64,000 nt of DNA from NCBI GenBank assembly GCA_020736575.1, contig JAGPYM010000024.1:62001-126000 (forward strand). Reading direction: 5' to 3'. Shown here one piece after another: positions 22,621 through 34,623 of this stretch (the first letter of the stretch is position 1; each line of letters begins with the position of its first letter). A program made the position numbers and the translations under genes. This stretch comes from Thelonectria olida. Lineage: Eukaryota; Ascomycota; Sordariomycetes; Hypocreales; Nectriaceae. Under the pieces are notes generated by a model. It did not search any database, was not told the DNA's origin, and worked only from the letters and a program-made list of their open reading frames with translations.

Positions 22621-23833
22621 CTACCCCATATGCTCCATACGAATGTACTCTCTGTTTTCACAAGCACTGTTAGTAGCCCTTGATTGTTGGTGTTCCTTCT
22701 TTTTTTGCCTTCGTATAGCTGTTCTTTCCGCGCGGCTAAGGGAGGGAAACTCGCTATTCATCCCACGTAGAACGAAGCCGGGATGCATGACGTTCAGCAT
22801 TGTCAGCGCCAGGATCATCGGAAGCGCGTCGAGGGCGAAGGGATAGATTTCCTTCGTTATTAGGGGGTTGTCCGCATTGAGGCCCGGCCCGAATTCAATC
22901 AAGCGATAAACAGTTCGAATCTGTGGTGCTCTGAAGTTAGCCGTAACTTGACGTGCCATGAGTTCATTCTAAGTCTCTAAGTATTCAAACCTACCACGAT
23001 GAGAAGTAATACCGCCAACATCACCAATGTCAAACCCTTCATTCGGCCATTATTGCAGCGAGACATCTGATGTATCCTGCGATAGAACCATGCAGTCATG
23101 GCTCCAAAGATAATGACAAAGGTCATCTGTATCGCCACCCCAGCTGTATATACTTTTGTGCCGATTCTGGCTATGTTCGGTTCATCTTTATTTGACAGCA
23201 TGCCGCCCCCTCCAGCTTGGATGAGAAAGCAGACAACATCGATCCAAACGAAGAGGACGGTCAGCTTGGTCGCCTTGATATTCCATATTTGCTTGTCGGC
23301 GAGCCCAAAATGTACCATTCGCGCGACTGTCATATACACAAAGGCATTCACCCCTAATTCAACGGTCAGTGGCGGAATTTAGGCGTCATTTGTTAATGTA
23401 ACGAACAGAGTGGTGCCAAAATGAAGAGAAGCTGCCCCCAAAAGGCAAATTGTTCCTCTTGTTGGTCACGGGAGCCGAGTGTTCGTGCAATGAATGCGCC
23501 TGTCTCCCATGCTCCTCCCATAATGACCACCCAGCAGAACTTCTTTTCTTTTGATCAGCGATGTCTCCTCTTCCCTGGGTTTATTGGGGATAGATGTCAA
23601 ACCTTTTTAAACACGATTGCTTCGATTAAGTGGGCAATGGTGCTCAATCCGAAAACTGTGGCAAAGGCGAGGTTACCAGTGAAGCTCGGGTAGAAATGAT
23701 AGTTGGAGTTGCAGGTATTAGGATCGAATGGCACATAGCCGTACGCCCCTGGTACTGCTGTAGTGCAACTGGCCATGATGGGAGAGGAGGTCGAGGCGAC
23801 CTCTGGCCCCAGGGAAATCGTCGTTGTGGCCAT
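22621..23833 (-). CDS. RTA1-like seven-transmembrane protein
   Basis: I read four exons on the minus strand: 23833-23603, 23539-23407, 23353-22995 and 22920-22621, giving 340 residues. Intron donors are GTTTGA, GTTCGT and GTAGGT; acceptors end in AG and CTGAC- or CTAAC-type branch sites are visible. Splicing restores a continuous RTA1-family protein: an N-terminal segment (YGYVPFDPNTCNSNYHFYPS), hydrophobic helices, the motif GGAWETGAFIAR, the signature WIDVVCFLIQAGGGGML, then VIRTVYRLIEF and a last helix ending NVMHPGFVL, with a basic cytosolic tail. The family comprises plasma-membrane or ER proteins implicated in lipid translocation and resistance to toxic compounds. No lesion is seen, so the gene appears functional. 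It stands alone between repeats. The exon model is inferred from splice motifs and frame continuity. Confidence 0.85.
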
Positions 23834-25689
23834 CGTAGCGGTAATGAAGGTTGAGGGACTGAATTTGGAGGTACTGAGACTGACTGTGAGCTTGGTGCCT
23901 TGCTGTTCTTATGCCGAGAGCATTCTACGATTACCGTATAATCCCGAGACACAGGCGGGAACCAGCTCCAGTGACGGAAACGCTAATTGTGAACTAACGG
24001 GACTTTTGATACAATCCAGTGGCTTTGCAGTTGATGCAACTGAACGCGTGGCCTCTGCCACGCTCGTCGTCAGCAAAAGCATAGAACTCCCCACTTAACA
24101 AGTGTTGAAATGCGAGCCCCGTTTAAACTAGTTGTCTCTTTTAATTCGAAATATGGTACCCCTGCTTTCTCGGGGAAATCGTGCCTATTTGGTGGAACCT
24201 CCCCCATTCTCGTATTCGTCTTGCCCACGTGCCCACGGCCGCAGCCGAGTGACGACGACGGATAGTCTAGTGGTTGACAAGGCTTGCGGAACGCTGTACA
24301 TAGGAGGACCTGGCGCCTCAGGTTTTGACTCCCTTGCATAGGCAAGGCATATTAGAAGATGCTTGTGATGCAAACAGCACCGAGCACGCGGCAGATGTTG
24401 CTGCTCCAGCTCGACCACCAGTCTCAACCGCACCCCGAAAGGAGTCAATTTGCGTGCTCTTAACGGGAAAGCTTATTTAACCCCACTGGGCACGCCAAGC
24501 GCACTCTGGGGTTGAAAGAGGCGTGTATGTAAGCTGTAGCGCTCATATGTAAATTAAGCGCGGGGCTAACTCCAGGCAAAGCCGGTTCGGAGGGCACAAG
24601 CACGGCAGACGCGCAACCCGATTGGCGCATGAACGAAGCGACGAGGGCCCCTCCATCAGTAGCAGCTGGTTCTCCGTTCTGCTTAGCCCCTTGGTGACAT
24701 CAGGTCGAATCGCTTCAGGGAATTGGACAACTCAAGCGACCATAACAACCGGGCTTACGGGTCCTTTTGGGCTGTCCTGAGGATCAACCAAGCCTTCTGG
24801 GGCTAAGGCTAACATGGCTCCTGCAACTATCATGCTAGCGATCGGTAACATCCCGGGCACTCCGCCAGTTCATCCTATCTTGACTATATCAGTATGCCTT
24901 CGACGAAATACCGTAGAGGCATTAACCGATGCAGATGCCGGTATGTAAGTCAGCCAAAAAGGGTGCCGCGCCAACATTGTATGCGACTGTTTGACATTGG
25001 GATACACCTCAAGCAAAGTATAGAAATGTAGAGATGTACGGACAGCCCGCAAATATCTCGCATCCCGTAGCTAACTTCGTTCCTCAAGGCTCCTTTGCGC
25101 AAGCCGGTCCCGACTTGCTCTGACAGGACTGACCTAGTATGGTGGGTCTTGGGAATGTGTCATGGCGGCCTGACAAACAACACCAGAGCAGCCCCCCAGC
25201 CTCGAGCACCCAGAATAGCCGCTGGTTCTGGCAGTTGTTTGAAATCACCGACCTTCCCTTCTCGTATGAGTCATTCGAATTGATGGAGGTGGCCACAGGT
25301 GCCTATCTGTACCAGACTGCTAGGAGCTAGTCGTGGCTTGACCCCTACTCTAGAAGTTCTGCAGAAAGGGCAAAGTGGAAAACAATGGGCCACGCTGACA
25401 CTCGGCTCGTACGATCGCGGGTGCAAGAGGTGCCAAGCTCTGAGAAAGGGTTAGAAAGTGCCCCTCTTGGAGGTTCGTCGTAACAGGTGAACTACGCCCA
25501 GGTTTGGGATAACGTGACTTAACCGTAGCTGAGCGCCGTGGGCTCTCTGAGTATAACAAGTACCTGCCCCTAGTCGCTGCTGGGAAGGGATGTCGCTAAA
25601 CCGATCGCTCCCGTACACCCGAGTTCGGCACCAAGTAATAAACTGCTGACTACATTACAAGCTCACGATGGAGGACATCCCCTGCATGC
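23834..25689. other. Intergenic stretch without recognised genes
   Basis: Only short frames. A tRNA-like patch near 24.26-24.34 kb was considered and rejected. The first few hundred bases presumably include the RTA1 promoter. No copy of any other repeat in the window was recognised here. Confidence 0.5.
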
Positions 25690-25895
25690 GGATCCGGCGC
25701 CCTTCGCGAGAAGCAGCGTCCCCGATGGCTTCGTGCCGGGAGCGGCCGCCAAGTTAAGCGGTGTCTAACCATACTTATCCTCGAGTCGAAGTCGGTGCCC
25801 TCCTTGGAAACTAGCTTAACGATAACTTCGTGGCCGTTCTTAGCCGGCCAGCCAACCGGCGTCTGACCTCGCCGCCAAGCTGACGAGTACATGGA
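25690..25895 (-). pseudogene. Ankyrin-repeat remnant
   Basis: On the minus strand one frame reads GQTPVGWPAKNGHEVIVKLV followed by SKEGTDFDSR, which is a slightly altered ankyrin repeat (canonical G-x-TPL-x-x-AA-x-x-GH-x-x-[VI]-V-x-x-LL-x-x-GA-D). In the next frame, after a one-base shift, DKYG, a stop, TPLNLAAAPGTK and TLLLAKGAG form a second repeat. So at least two ankyrin units survive, broken by a frameshift and a stop. Runs of this kind are typical of the C-terminal sensor part of fungal NLR-type proteins. No other part of such a gene was found adjacent, so this is an isolated relic. Confidence 0.65.
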
Positions 25896-26688
25896 GTCTT
25901 ATAGTTGCGGCCGCATTCACTGGACGATGTCACATCCCTATGGCTCTATTGCAAAAAAAATAAGTCTTATCATTGTTCTTACATACGACTCTTGGTGCAA
26001 ACCAGTGGCTCGCTGCCATACTCAAAGCAAGGTTCAGGCATAATATGGGGCTTTACTGTGGACATATTCTAAACCGTGAATTCTCCACGAGGCTCTCCTG
26101 AGCTTCGTACTTCTACGGGGCTGAGTTGACTGATCCTTCCAGATAGGCTTGAAATAAGCTGTCATCATTTCATCACAGTTTCGTGGGTACCAATTTGGCA
26201 TCCTTCAAGGATTAGTCTGAATTGAGCCAGTGTGAATGCGTGGCCCCTAAAACACGCCAACAGCAGACTCAGCGAAGCGAATTGTCATAGTGAGGTTCTT
26301 CGGCCCTTCTACATGGAGCTGCCGAAGCGAAAAATAAATGACCCTTACGGTGATCCTTCTCTAATTGGTGAAACAATCTTTGAATTAATACTGGAATTAG
26401 TTAGGCACATCTGGGTACGTCACTAATGTCGTTTAGTTTGGCATGCCATAATCCTGGCTCCCTCAGCCACGATACTTGCGAATCATGAACGCAAGCTTTA
26501 TTGCTGTTGCGCATAAACGGTGTCCCTTTGCGACTTGATTAGATCCATTTCCTATTCTTCTTATAAATATACGGCGCATGCCATTATGCTGACACGGACT
26601 CAGCTACACTTCACCGTCACTGTTCCCGCCTGATAACCGACTTGTCTGATCAACATATAAGTGGCATTAGTAGTGTAAATAAGACACC
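25896..26688. other. Promoter-side intergenic stretch of the serine hydrolase gene
   Basis: AT-rich sequence with short frames only. The part nearest 26688 presumably holds the promoter. No motif could be assigned with confidence. Confidence 0.5.
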
Positions 26689-28444
26689 ATGCTGCGGCTT
26701 CGGAATCTCATCGCCAGCCTCACTATAGGTTTCTTCACCTTGATGGACGCAACTGCCCAGGCGAACGACCGCAGTTCAGTGGGCAAGAATCCGCTCACCG
26801 AGGATTTCGCCAGTTTTGTGACAGACACATTGGATAAGTGGAAAGTCCCAGGTTTGTCCATTGCTGTGGTTGATGGTGACCAGACCTTTGCTGAGGTATG
26901 CACTTGATTCCTCTGCGCTCTGCAACATCGGCTTGGCTTGCATGCGTGAGTGTTGATGATACTGATGCGGATATAGGGATACGGCTTTGCCACATTGCCT
27001 GACGAGCCAGCCACGCCGGAAACACTTTGGTACGGCGCTTCAACTACAAAGGCACAGGCTGCCGCTACCCTAGCCCGCCTGATCGACTCTGGAGAGCACC
27101 CGGCTCTCGCCAACGGCTGGTCAACGACAATCTCATCCATTATCCATGACGACTTCGTTCTTCAGGACGCGTGGGCGACGGAGCACATCACGCTAGACGA
27201 TGCTGTAAGCCATCGCACAGGGATGGCACATCACGATAAATCCTACGCGCGGGTAGTGGAAGGGAAGGAGGTCAAGCCCAAAGATGTTGTCCGCAACTTG
27301 AGGAATCTACCCTTGACCACCGAACCGCGGCTCAAGTACTCTTATACGAATCTGATGTACACCACGCTCTCACATGTCATTGAGACCGTCACGGGCAAAT
27401 GGCTTGGAGACGTGATGAAGGAGCTGATCTGGACTCCGCTGAATATGAACTCGACTTTTTTCGACCTGCAGGATGCAAATGATGCACCACATCAACTCGC
27501 TTCGGGGTACTACTGGGACAAGAAGGAAGGAAAATATGGGGAGGTTCCCTTCATGAACGTTACGGAACTCAGCGGCGCCGGGGCTGTCTTCTCCAATGTC
27601 CTCGACTACGCTAAATGGGTGAAATGCCTACTTCACGAGGCATCGCCATTCTCCAAGGAGGTGCACAAGGATATAAAGTTTCCGAGAATACTTGAATCCA
27701 CGCAGCTGGATGGTCCCACCGACATCGTTACATACGGACTAGGTTGGCATCGCACCCTCTTTAAGGGGCATGTTATGTACACTCACAGCGGAGGGTTGCA
27801 CGCCTATGGGGCCCAGGTCTATTGGTTGCCCGAGACCAAGTATGGCGTCGTTGCGTTCGCGAACACGGCCATTACGTCGAATGCCGCTGAGGACATCCTG
27901 GCATATAAGTTGATTCAAGACCGGCTTGAGATCCCAGAGAACGAGCGCTTTGATGTTGATGCTAAGTTCGTCGCATCTTCCATCCTGCTACGAAACATTG
28001 ACTGACTAAGGCAGATATCAAAAGATGATGAACGGGTTAGGCAGTACCGCAGATGAGTCTGTTGATATTCTCTACCCCGAGCGACCTAATCCGCCGTTGC
28101 CCGCCACCGTGAATACCACCAAGTTGCAAGGCATATACTACGACCCAGGGTACGGACGCATCACATTATGCGAGGAGCCTCACCCTGATAGATCAGATGA
28201 GAAGATTCTTGTTGCAAACCGCCAGGAGATGACGTGGAAGTATCAGATGAGGCTACACCACGTCTCTGGTGACTATTGGATTATCTACCTGCCATTATTG
28301 GAGAATCCAGGGTACATCACCGAGTTCGTAGCAGGGGAGTTCAAGATCGGAAGTGATGGAAAGGTGGCTGGACTGCAGGTAGACTGGGTTAGCCGAGTTG
28401 ATGATGTGGTTGAGGGAAAGGTCCTGTTCAAGAGGGTTGACTAG
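26689..28444 (+). CDS. Secreted serine hydrolase, beta-lactamase / class C family
   Basis: Three exons give 541 residues: 26689-26895, 26977-27965 and 28015-28444. The donors are GTATGC and GTTCGT; the acceptors are ATAG and GCAG. The N-terminus (MLRLRNLIASLTIGFFTLMD) looks like a signal peptide. The class C beta-lactamase / penicillin-binding fold is shown by three motifs: S-x-x-K as STTK at about residues 91-94, Y-x-N as YTN near 190, and THSGG near 338 in the place of the K-T-G box. A C-terminal beta domain of the kind seen in fungal family members follows in exon 3 (LQGIYYDPGYGRITL). The family includes esterases, transesterases and peptidases, so the substrate is unknown. The second intron was chosen because it removes an in-frame TGA and joins the frames smoothly. 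All catalytic residues are present, so it should be active. Confidence 0.85.
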
Positions 28445-29497
28445 GAAGCCGACGTGGTGCCACTTTACGGTTGAGGAAAGGCGAGAGGTGGCTAAATGGC
28501 GAAATCGATTCCGACATTGTGCAGCAGAGTTTGGATCGACTTGCTGCTATATGGAAATAGAGCTTTCCGCTGGTACTGCCATAGCCGGTTTATAAATAGT
28601 GCAGCTGCGTCTGCAGCAATGAACTACTTGATCGTCATCGTATGTACGAAGTGAAATATCAGCGGCACCGACGGTCTCGGCATTAGGGGCTAAATTCCTA
28701 AGACAGTTGGCCAGGCGCACTCCAGTACCATGTCTGCCTGTCTTTCACGAATCGGTTATCCACGATTTAGCGTAGTGAAGTCAGCGCGCCATCTGTCCTT
28801 TCTAGAACCTTGGTATTAATTTCATCAGTCGAGTCTTCTCTTCCCTGGGTTAGCTTGGGTATACTGCGCTTCGGAGTGGCCGTCGCTGTTTCTCTGGCGA
28901 TGTTCCGAAAAGTCTTGACCTTGAGCCCGCTCATTGGCCACCTCGTAATGCGACGTTCAAATAAACTCGGCGAATTTCGAAAACACGTCAAACCCCCTAC
29001 AGCAAAATGCCCGCCCCGTGGACAGCCATGAATTTGCACTTTATTGGTTGGTTCAAGCCCACGTGGCGATCGCTCCGTCTAACTGCTTAGAGTATACATC
29101 CGAGGTTGTCAGAGCGGATTCCCCCTAACAGACGCCACAGGGCATGATGGGTCAGATGAGTTTCAAAGGCAGTGCTGAAGCTCAGCTCCTGACGCTTAAT
29201 TAGTTTCGGGGCTTTTTGTTCGCCTTATGGGGTCGAGGCATATCTCGAGGCAGACTTTGAAAACTCGGTGAGCTCACTCCTGCCGAATGTTTAGCGGCCA
29301 GCGCTGCCCACAATTCAATCCGCAATCTAATTTCATCCAATCCATGCCAGTAATTCAATCCAATTCGGCCTACCTGCGAGGCAACGCAATTCAATTGAGG
29401 GCTCACTGAGAATTGGATATGATTGAGGTCGGGCATGTCACGTGTCGTGAATGGGATAATGGCTCAACCTGTGGCTCAACGTGTATGGGGCTGCCAG
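28445..29497. other. Intergenic stretch with ATTCAATCC-like motifs
   Basis: No gene recognised. Between about 29310 and 29430 the short motif (A)TTCAATCC/ATCCAATCC recurs at least four times, with complementary GGAT/TTGA versions at the end, giving a loosely palindromic patch directly before the dispersed repeat at 29498. Confidence 0.5.
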
Positions 29498-29662
29498 CTG
29501 TCAGACAGTACGTGTATTCGGCCCATTGATGCGAGATCAGTGAATTCGTGTTGCGTGTTGTCTCGTTAAGTGTCTGCCCCTGAAGGATCTATTGTTTCCA
29601 TAAGCAATCTTAAGACCCTTGACACGCACGTGACACCCCAGCATATGCCTTCTGTTCGACAC
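29498..29662 (+). repeat. Dispersed direct repeat, copy 2
   Basis: Matches 22391-22545 in the same orientation, including the CTGTCAGACAG palindrome at its start and the CACGTGACACCCCAGCATAT block near its end. An extra short segment in the middle makes it slightly longer. Confidence 0.8.
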
Positions 29663-30373
29663 CAGCGCCGCAAATACCGGTGTTAGGCCACTAGGATGCC
29701 CTCGGCCACTGATGCCGACACCAAAACCTTTCAGGGTGACCATGACTTTCCCTGCCCGAATTCACTTCAGGGCCTGAGGCAGTTCCGTCCTTGCGCCACA
29801 ACTGCTCGCTTTTATCCAATATTAAACCCACCCGCAGCCGAATTCATCAGCATCATGGCCTTCATTTTGAGAGAGATGTATGAGTTTCGGGGGAGGCTTA
29901 ATGAGATGAGGAGAGGATTACTTTGACGGATTCGGAGTATCCACATACTTTGTATTGTTTTGTAAATGGCAAGACGTATTCAGTAACTAGTTAGTGACAA
30001 TTGTCCAACTTGAATCTAAAAATGCCTAGGGAGCTTCTTTTGATTAACCCTAACGCTGCATTATCAATTTCAACTCTCCTACTATTATTGGCACGAATCT
30101 AGAGGTACAAGAGACGATAGTGAGCGTGCCATGGATCGATCGAGTTGTAACGTTCCTGTTGAGTTGTGTTTTGACAGGTTGCCTTAGTAGTGATGCGGAA
30201 ACTGCCGCGGTAGGCGCGCTGCAAGCAGTAATAGCGCCAGTATTGTTGAGCTGGGTGCGCTTAAGACGTGAAAATGGCTGAGCTTGAGTCCTTGGAAGCG
30301 CTTGATGAACCGGAGCCGGAGCCGGAGCCGGAGCCATGAGGACTCTTGTGATGTCTTCTAATCGTTTAAGTGC
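29663..30373. other. Intergenic stretch with a CCGGAG microsatellite
   Basis: Short frames only. Four copies of CCGGAG lie at 30310-30335, just beyond the 3' end of the chromodomain gene. A tiny frame starting at 30022 was considered as a racemase start and rejected. Confidence 0.5.
30310..30335. repeat. (CCGGAG)4 microsatellite
   Basis: Four hexanucleotide units. On the + strand they would code Pro-Glu repeats, on the minus strand Ala-Pro repeats. No gene containing them is supported. Confidence 0.9.
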
Positions 30374-31084
30374 TCACGTAACCCTGGCTTTCTTCCTAGG
30401 ATGCCCAGAACTACGACCAATCCCCCGCTTGGGCTTCCGGGCCGGAGCCTCCGGAGCAGGCTCGTTCTTGGCCTCGAACTTGATAAGCTCTTCGGGCGCA
30501 ATCTGCGCGAGTTTGCTCTCATACTCCCAAGTTGACTCGCTGCGACGATAGCCCACCCACTGAACCTGGTAGCGAAAGTCCTTCTTAGCCTGGGGTCGCG
30601 TAGCCCGCTTGAGGACGCGGAAGACGTGATACACATCCAGGCCAGTGGCAGCATCACGTCCATCGACACTGTCCCAATAGTTGTAGATAAGCATGGGCAC
30701 CTGTTGCTGGAGGCTCCATTCGGACTCCCAAGTCTGCTCACCGTTCGCCCACTTAACCAAGATATCTACAGTCGCATTGGCTTCGTCGACACGATGAGCC
30801 TCGAACGATTCGATCTCGACCTCGCCAAGATCTACAAGGATATCACGCGGGGCGCTAAGCTCGGCTGGGACGTATTTTTGGAGCTCGGCGATGGAATCTG
30901 GTTCGGGTTGCTTTTGAGGTATTTGGGGATCGATCGAATCTTCTTTCGGAGGAGGAATAGGCTCGGTAATTTCGGGCTCGGGCGCCGTAGCGAGGGCAGT
31001 GGTATTGACGGTTCGCTTGTAATTTCGATCAATAATATCGCGGATGATATCGCGACCGATGCTGCTATACCGGGAGGGCGTCAT
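30374..31084 (-). CDS. Small double-chromodomain protein
   Basis: From the first ATG (31084) the frame codes 236 residues; the frame is open further upstream to about 31250 but without an ATG. A Pro/Glu-rich linker is followed by two tandem chromo-like domains. The first is degenerate (VDILVKWANGEQTWESEWSL ending NYWDS). The second is canonical: VFRVLKRATRP, FRYQVQWVGY and STWEYESKL, with the aromatic cage pattern Y/F, W and the W-E-x-E closing motif. The C-terminus is basic (KPKRGIGRSSGHPRKKARVT) and may bind DNA. Chromodomains read methylated histone H3 and also occur at the ends of some retrotransposon integrases. No integrase core is present upstream, so it is either a small nuclear chromatin protein or a domesticated transposon piece. 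No interrupting lesion is seen. Expression is unproven. Confidence 0.7.
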   Translation of the reverse strand: MTPSRYSSIGRDIIRDIIDRNYKRTVNTTALATAPEPEITEPIPPPKEDSIDPQIPQKQPEPDSIAELQKYVPAELSAPRDILVDLGEVEIESFEAHRVDEANATVDILVKWANGEQTWESEWSLQQQVPMLIYNYWDSVDGRDAATGLDVYHVFRVLKRATRPQAKKDFRYQVQWVGYRRSESTWEYESKLAQIAPEELIKFEAKNEPAPEAPARKPKRGIGRSSGHPRKKARVT

Positions 31085-32164
31085 AGTTTTCAACGGCGAA
31101 GCTGAAACGGAGTCAGAAAATACAACTTCGAAATTAGAAGCTTTGACTTGACGCCTAATCACGTCGGTCAGGAGACGCGCGTGCCTGCAGGACACGGTGG
31201 GGCGATATGACGGCGCCAAGGCAGGAATTCGTAGCGCAGTTTCATCGGCTCACCACAATCACAGAGCCGACGAACTGTGACCCGGCAAGGTGGAGAAAAG
31301 TTCGGGTTCGACATTGTTAGGGTAAGCAAGCCCAGCTCTCGTACTTAAGAGCTTTGCATAACGACGACTCATCTGATCACATCTTTTCATTAAACGATGG
31401 GTTGCTCGGGCAAAATTTCGTTTCCGCGATCTCGCTTTTTGGCGAAGCTGATGAAGAAGGCGAGACGTTATCTATCGTAAATGGTACGATAAGATGATTC
31501 TGGATGTGACAGCATGCAAAGTTCAAATGGTTGATTCGACCCTGACGGAATTTGTAGGCTTGACCAGGGATTCCGATCTGGATTATGAATTTACCAAATC
31601 GTAATTTAAGCTTTCGTCATATGGAGTTAAACTCATTAATCAAGGCAACTGGAAGGCCAAGGGACCAGAAAGTGGTCCCGATGTTCCCTGGATTGTTCAG
31701 GTGGGGTGGCGAGCGGAACAAGGTCCTCAAACTGGGTTCCCGCCAACGAATTTTTGGGCCGCAGCAACCCTGCCCAGGGCTTCAAATTCTTGTGCCCAAA
31801 GAAAGTAGAAAGGGAGCAAAATCTTTCTAAATTTTATGTAGATACAGTATGTACATCACAAGATGCATTTGAAGCTCCCTACCAGACCATCTCTGAATCT
31901 CATGGGGAGAGTCGAACGCTCGGTGCGGTTCTTAGGGCAACTCTAAACCAATCAAGGCTAACTAGACATGAGACATGCCGCAGGGCTCCCTTTTTCAGGA
32001 CCTTTCCCCGCCGGGCCCTTGGGGGGGAGAACTTGATCTCCAGTGCTATTTATAGGCCTATACATTATCGCGGACTCCCACGCCCTTCACCTAACAAAGG
32101 CAAGGGAAAAAAAGAGAAGAAACAAACGACCTGGCGAAGGTAAGGTTGACGTTCATTAATGATT
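31085..32164. other. Intergenic stretch between chromodomain gene and WD40 remnant
   Basis: The part next to 31084 should contain the chromodomain gene's promoter and possibly an upstream exon. A + strand frame at 31706-32143 has no recognisable motif. Nothing else is supported. Confidence 0.5.
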
Positions 32165-32640
32165 AGGATGACGGAAGGCCGGGCGGCGGTCCCGAGAAGC
32201 CGATGGCGAAGACTCCTGCCTTACTCGCAGCCGATGGCCACCCTCGCCACCGTCGATGGCGGCACGGAACGCCAGATGGCTGAGACTGAAGGTCGGTCTT
32301 CAGACGGCAGCCATAGCGCCTTGTGTCCATCCCACGTGATCCAGGACTTGTCGGGCTCAGGGCGAACCAACGCCGTTGCGCTTCTTGAGGCTGAGACTGA
32401 GACCGAGACTGAATTGGACCTGTAGCGTCGATATGGGGTGACAGCATCTAATTTTATAGAGCCGGTGTCGTGGCCCTCAAGTGTGTGTCTGACTTCGCCC
32501 GTTGCCGCGCCCCAGACCTTGATGGTCTTGTCGTCTGATGCCGACGCTATGAGTTTCCCATCGGGCGAGAATGCGACCGAGTGGACCAAACGGCCATGGC
32601 CCTCAAGTATATGTACTCTTTCGACATGAGTATATCTACT
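32165..32640 (-). pseudogene. C-terminal WD40 remnant of a HET-E/NLR-type gene
   Basis: The minus strand encodes one clear WD40 blade: ILEGHGRLVHSVAFSPDGK, then LIASASDDKTIKVWGAATGE and VRHTLEGHD. It is followed by a degenerate Ser/Val-rich stretch and then the characteristic tail of NACHT-WD40 proteins (KSWITWDGHKALWLPSEDRP, AIGC). A one-base shift near 32222 separates this tail from its last strand (ASKAGVFAIGFS), which continues in the next frame to a stop. Only the final blade and closing segment survive; there is no NACHT domain or N-terminal effector domain next to it. WD40 blades of this near-identical type form the sensor of heterokaryon-incompatibility NLRs. Confidence 0.75.
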
Positions 32641-34623
32641 GATAATTCAAGCGAGAAATACATCCTAAAAACCTTCCTAATGTCTGGGAGCGACCAGAAA
32701 AGCCGCCTATTAGAAAATTAAAATATCTATTTCGATCTATCACAGCGAGAGAATGAAGGAAAATTAGGTAAGTTAAACTAGTCTCACCTGTGGAGTTACT
32801 CCTATATAAGGTCTTTACAGAATAGACAGCTTTAGGCCCAATATTTCATCCACTAGACGGTGCACTCGTGTTGCAGAGAGGCCTCAGTCCTTGGAGCAGT
32901 GCAGAGTGGTCATCAATTCAATCTGGATCATCGATTAAGTTGAAGCATGGCTGGCACTTCATCTCCACGGGCGAGTGATCCACCGCTCGCCAACTTGCCA
33001 AGGTGAATCATTGCCTTGGCGATCGAGGTGTCAGAACATCAAGAGTACAGGGCTGAATGATGCCTTGGCAGTTGACACTAAGAAGGACTTGACGATGTAC
33101 TTATATGTGAATTAAAAGCCCGCAAGGTTGAGTTCCATAGTTATCTGATTTCAGGGTTTACCCAAAGAGGAAATTCTCAAGAGTCGTGTCAGGCAAAGGA
33201 ACCGGACACAGCCACTGTACCAAAATTACAGCAAGTTAGACGGTCAAACGGTGAAAGGAGCACAGGTTTATTAGACAATGCCGATGGGGAGTCGGAAATA
33301 TGTGCATTGTAGACACAAGGGGAGCGAAACGTGGGCCGGCATACGTAGGCCAGGGACGTATGAAGCAGGGGCCATGACTACGACAAAGCCAATGACTCTT
33401 CAACGGCCCCGCTGTCGTCGGCCGTAAACACGCAGCTCATCTTTTCAGAGCCATTTGCCTGTATTTCGTTTATAGCGAGATTGCCTCCCCTGAGAAGGAA
33501 TCGTACAGGCGCCTTGGCGTTTGTGGTTGCGGCGGATCATTTGCACTGCCTCTTTTTATTTTTTTTCATTCTTCACTTTCCGTATTCTGCGATGTTGTAG
33601 AGCCAAGAGCCAAGCCGGGAGCCATCGATGATGGATGGCATCAGACGGAAGACTCGAAGGCCAGCCGTTCTTCTGGTGCCGCCGGGGTTCCCGATGATGA
33701 CGACCAACCACGGGAGCAACAAGAAACATGAACGACCAACGTTGTCGAGATATGGATACTAAACACATCGTTACATCGATACATTAATGCATCAATGCAA
33801 TGAACACTTTGTTACGACGGTGGTCGTGCGGTGTGGCTCTCTCGTAACTACCGACCCAAGTAAGAACTTATACACAGCCTCACTCAAATACGGATCATCA
33901 TCGTATCTTGTCAGCCGCCACAACAACCACCTCCTCGGAATGTGACATGCTGATACAACTCTTTCTCTGCATGGAAATTGCCCTCATTCAACAATTAGCT
34001 CCAAATCTCAACAGCGGGACTTGTTCTTAGCGCCCACACCACACGGAACCTCCAGAGATTCAAGGCGGCTTCTGGACCCTCGCCTGTCGAAGTGGACACA
34101 TGAAAGCCCCTGGGGAAACGGGCCCGGGCCTCTTCTCCTCTAGAGCCTTTGATTTAAATCCAACCACTCGTCGCCTACTTTTATTGTCATATGGGTGGGG
34201 GCGAGATGGTGTTGGCCACGCGGCCTAGAGAGGGAACGCACGAGGTAATGGGAGGAAGCACATTCAGCACGGAACTCTCTAAGAGAGGGGCTCTTCTTCC
34301 GACACGTTCTCGACGAGGGTCGTCATCTCGTTTCTTTTACTGGCACTCGCCACTGTAGTACTATTCACTGTTCTTCCTCTTTTTGATCTTGTTTGACGTC
34401 TACGCTTATACACTTGTCGTCTACTCCTTGCGTCTTTCGTTTATCGCCATTGTAACTTACAAGAGGACCAGGGGCCAGGCTTGACTTTGAAACGTTACCT
34501 GGACCTGACTGGTGATCTTAGTCGACATCACTCTCAACCTGACATTGACATTCCTTGTCTCGTTAACCTTTCATAACTCGTCTGTCGTTCCGAAGGGGGC
34601 AAGGTCTTCACACAACTTACACC
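32641..34623. other. 2-kb intergenic stretch upstream of the GH76 gene
   Basis: No gene recognised; frames are short. The 3' third is pyrimidine-rich and probably contains promoter and a long 5' UTR of the GH76 gene. Confidence 0.55.

Noticed and set aside
24255..24345. tRNA gene or tRNA-derived SINE (TAGTCTAGTGGTT and GGTTTTGACTCCC resemble A and B boxes)
   Set aside because: The acceptor arms do not pair and the B box deviates at key positions. No second copy was seen.
30022..30102. Start of a hydantoin/Asp-Glu racemase-like gene (LLLINPNAALS)
   Set aside because: Only 26 codons with one suggestive motif. The frames that follow do not continue the family.
31706..32143. 145-codon + strand frame
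   Set aside because: No motif. The basic low-complexity end (KGKGKKEKKQ) is from a purine run.
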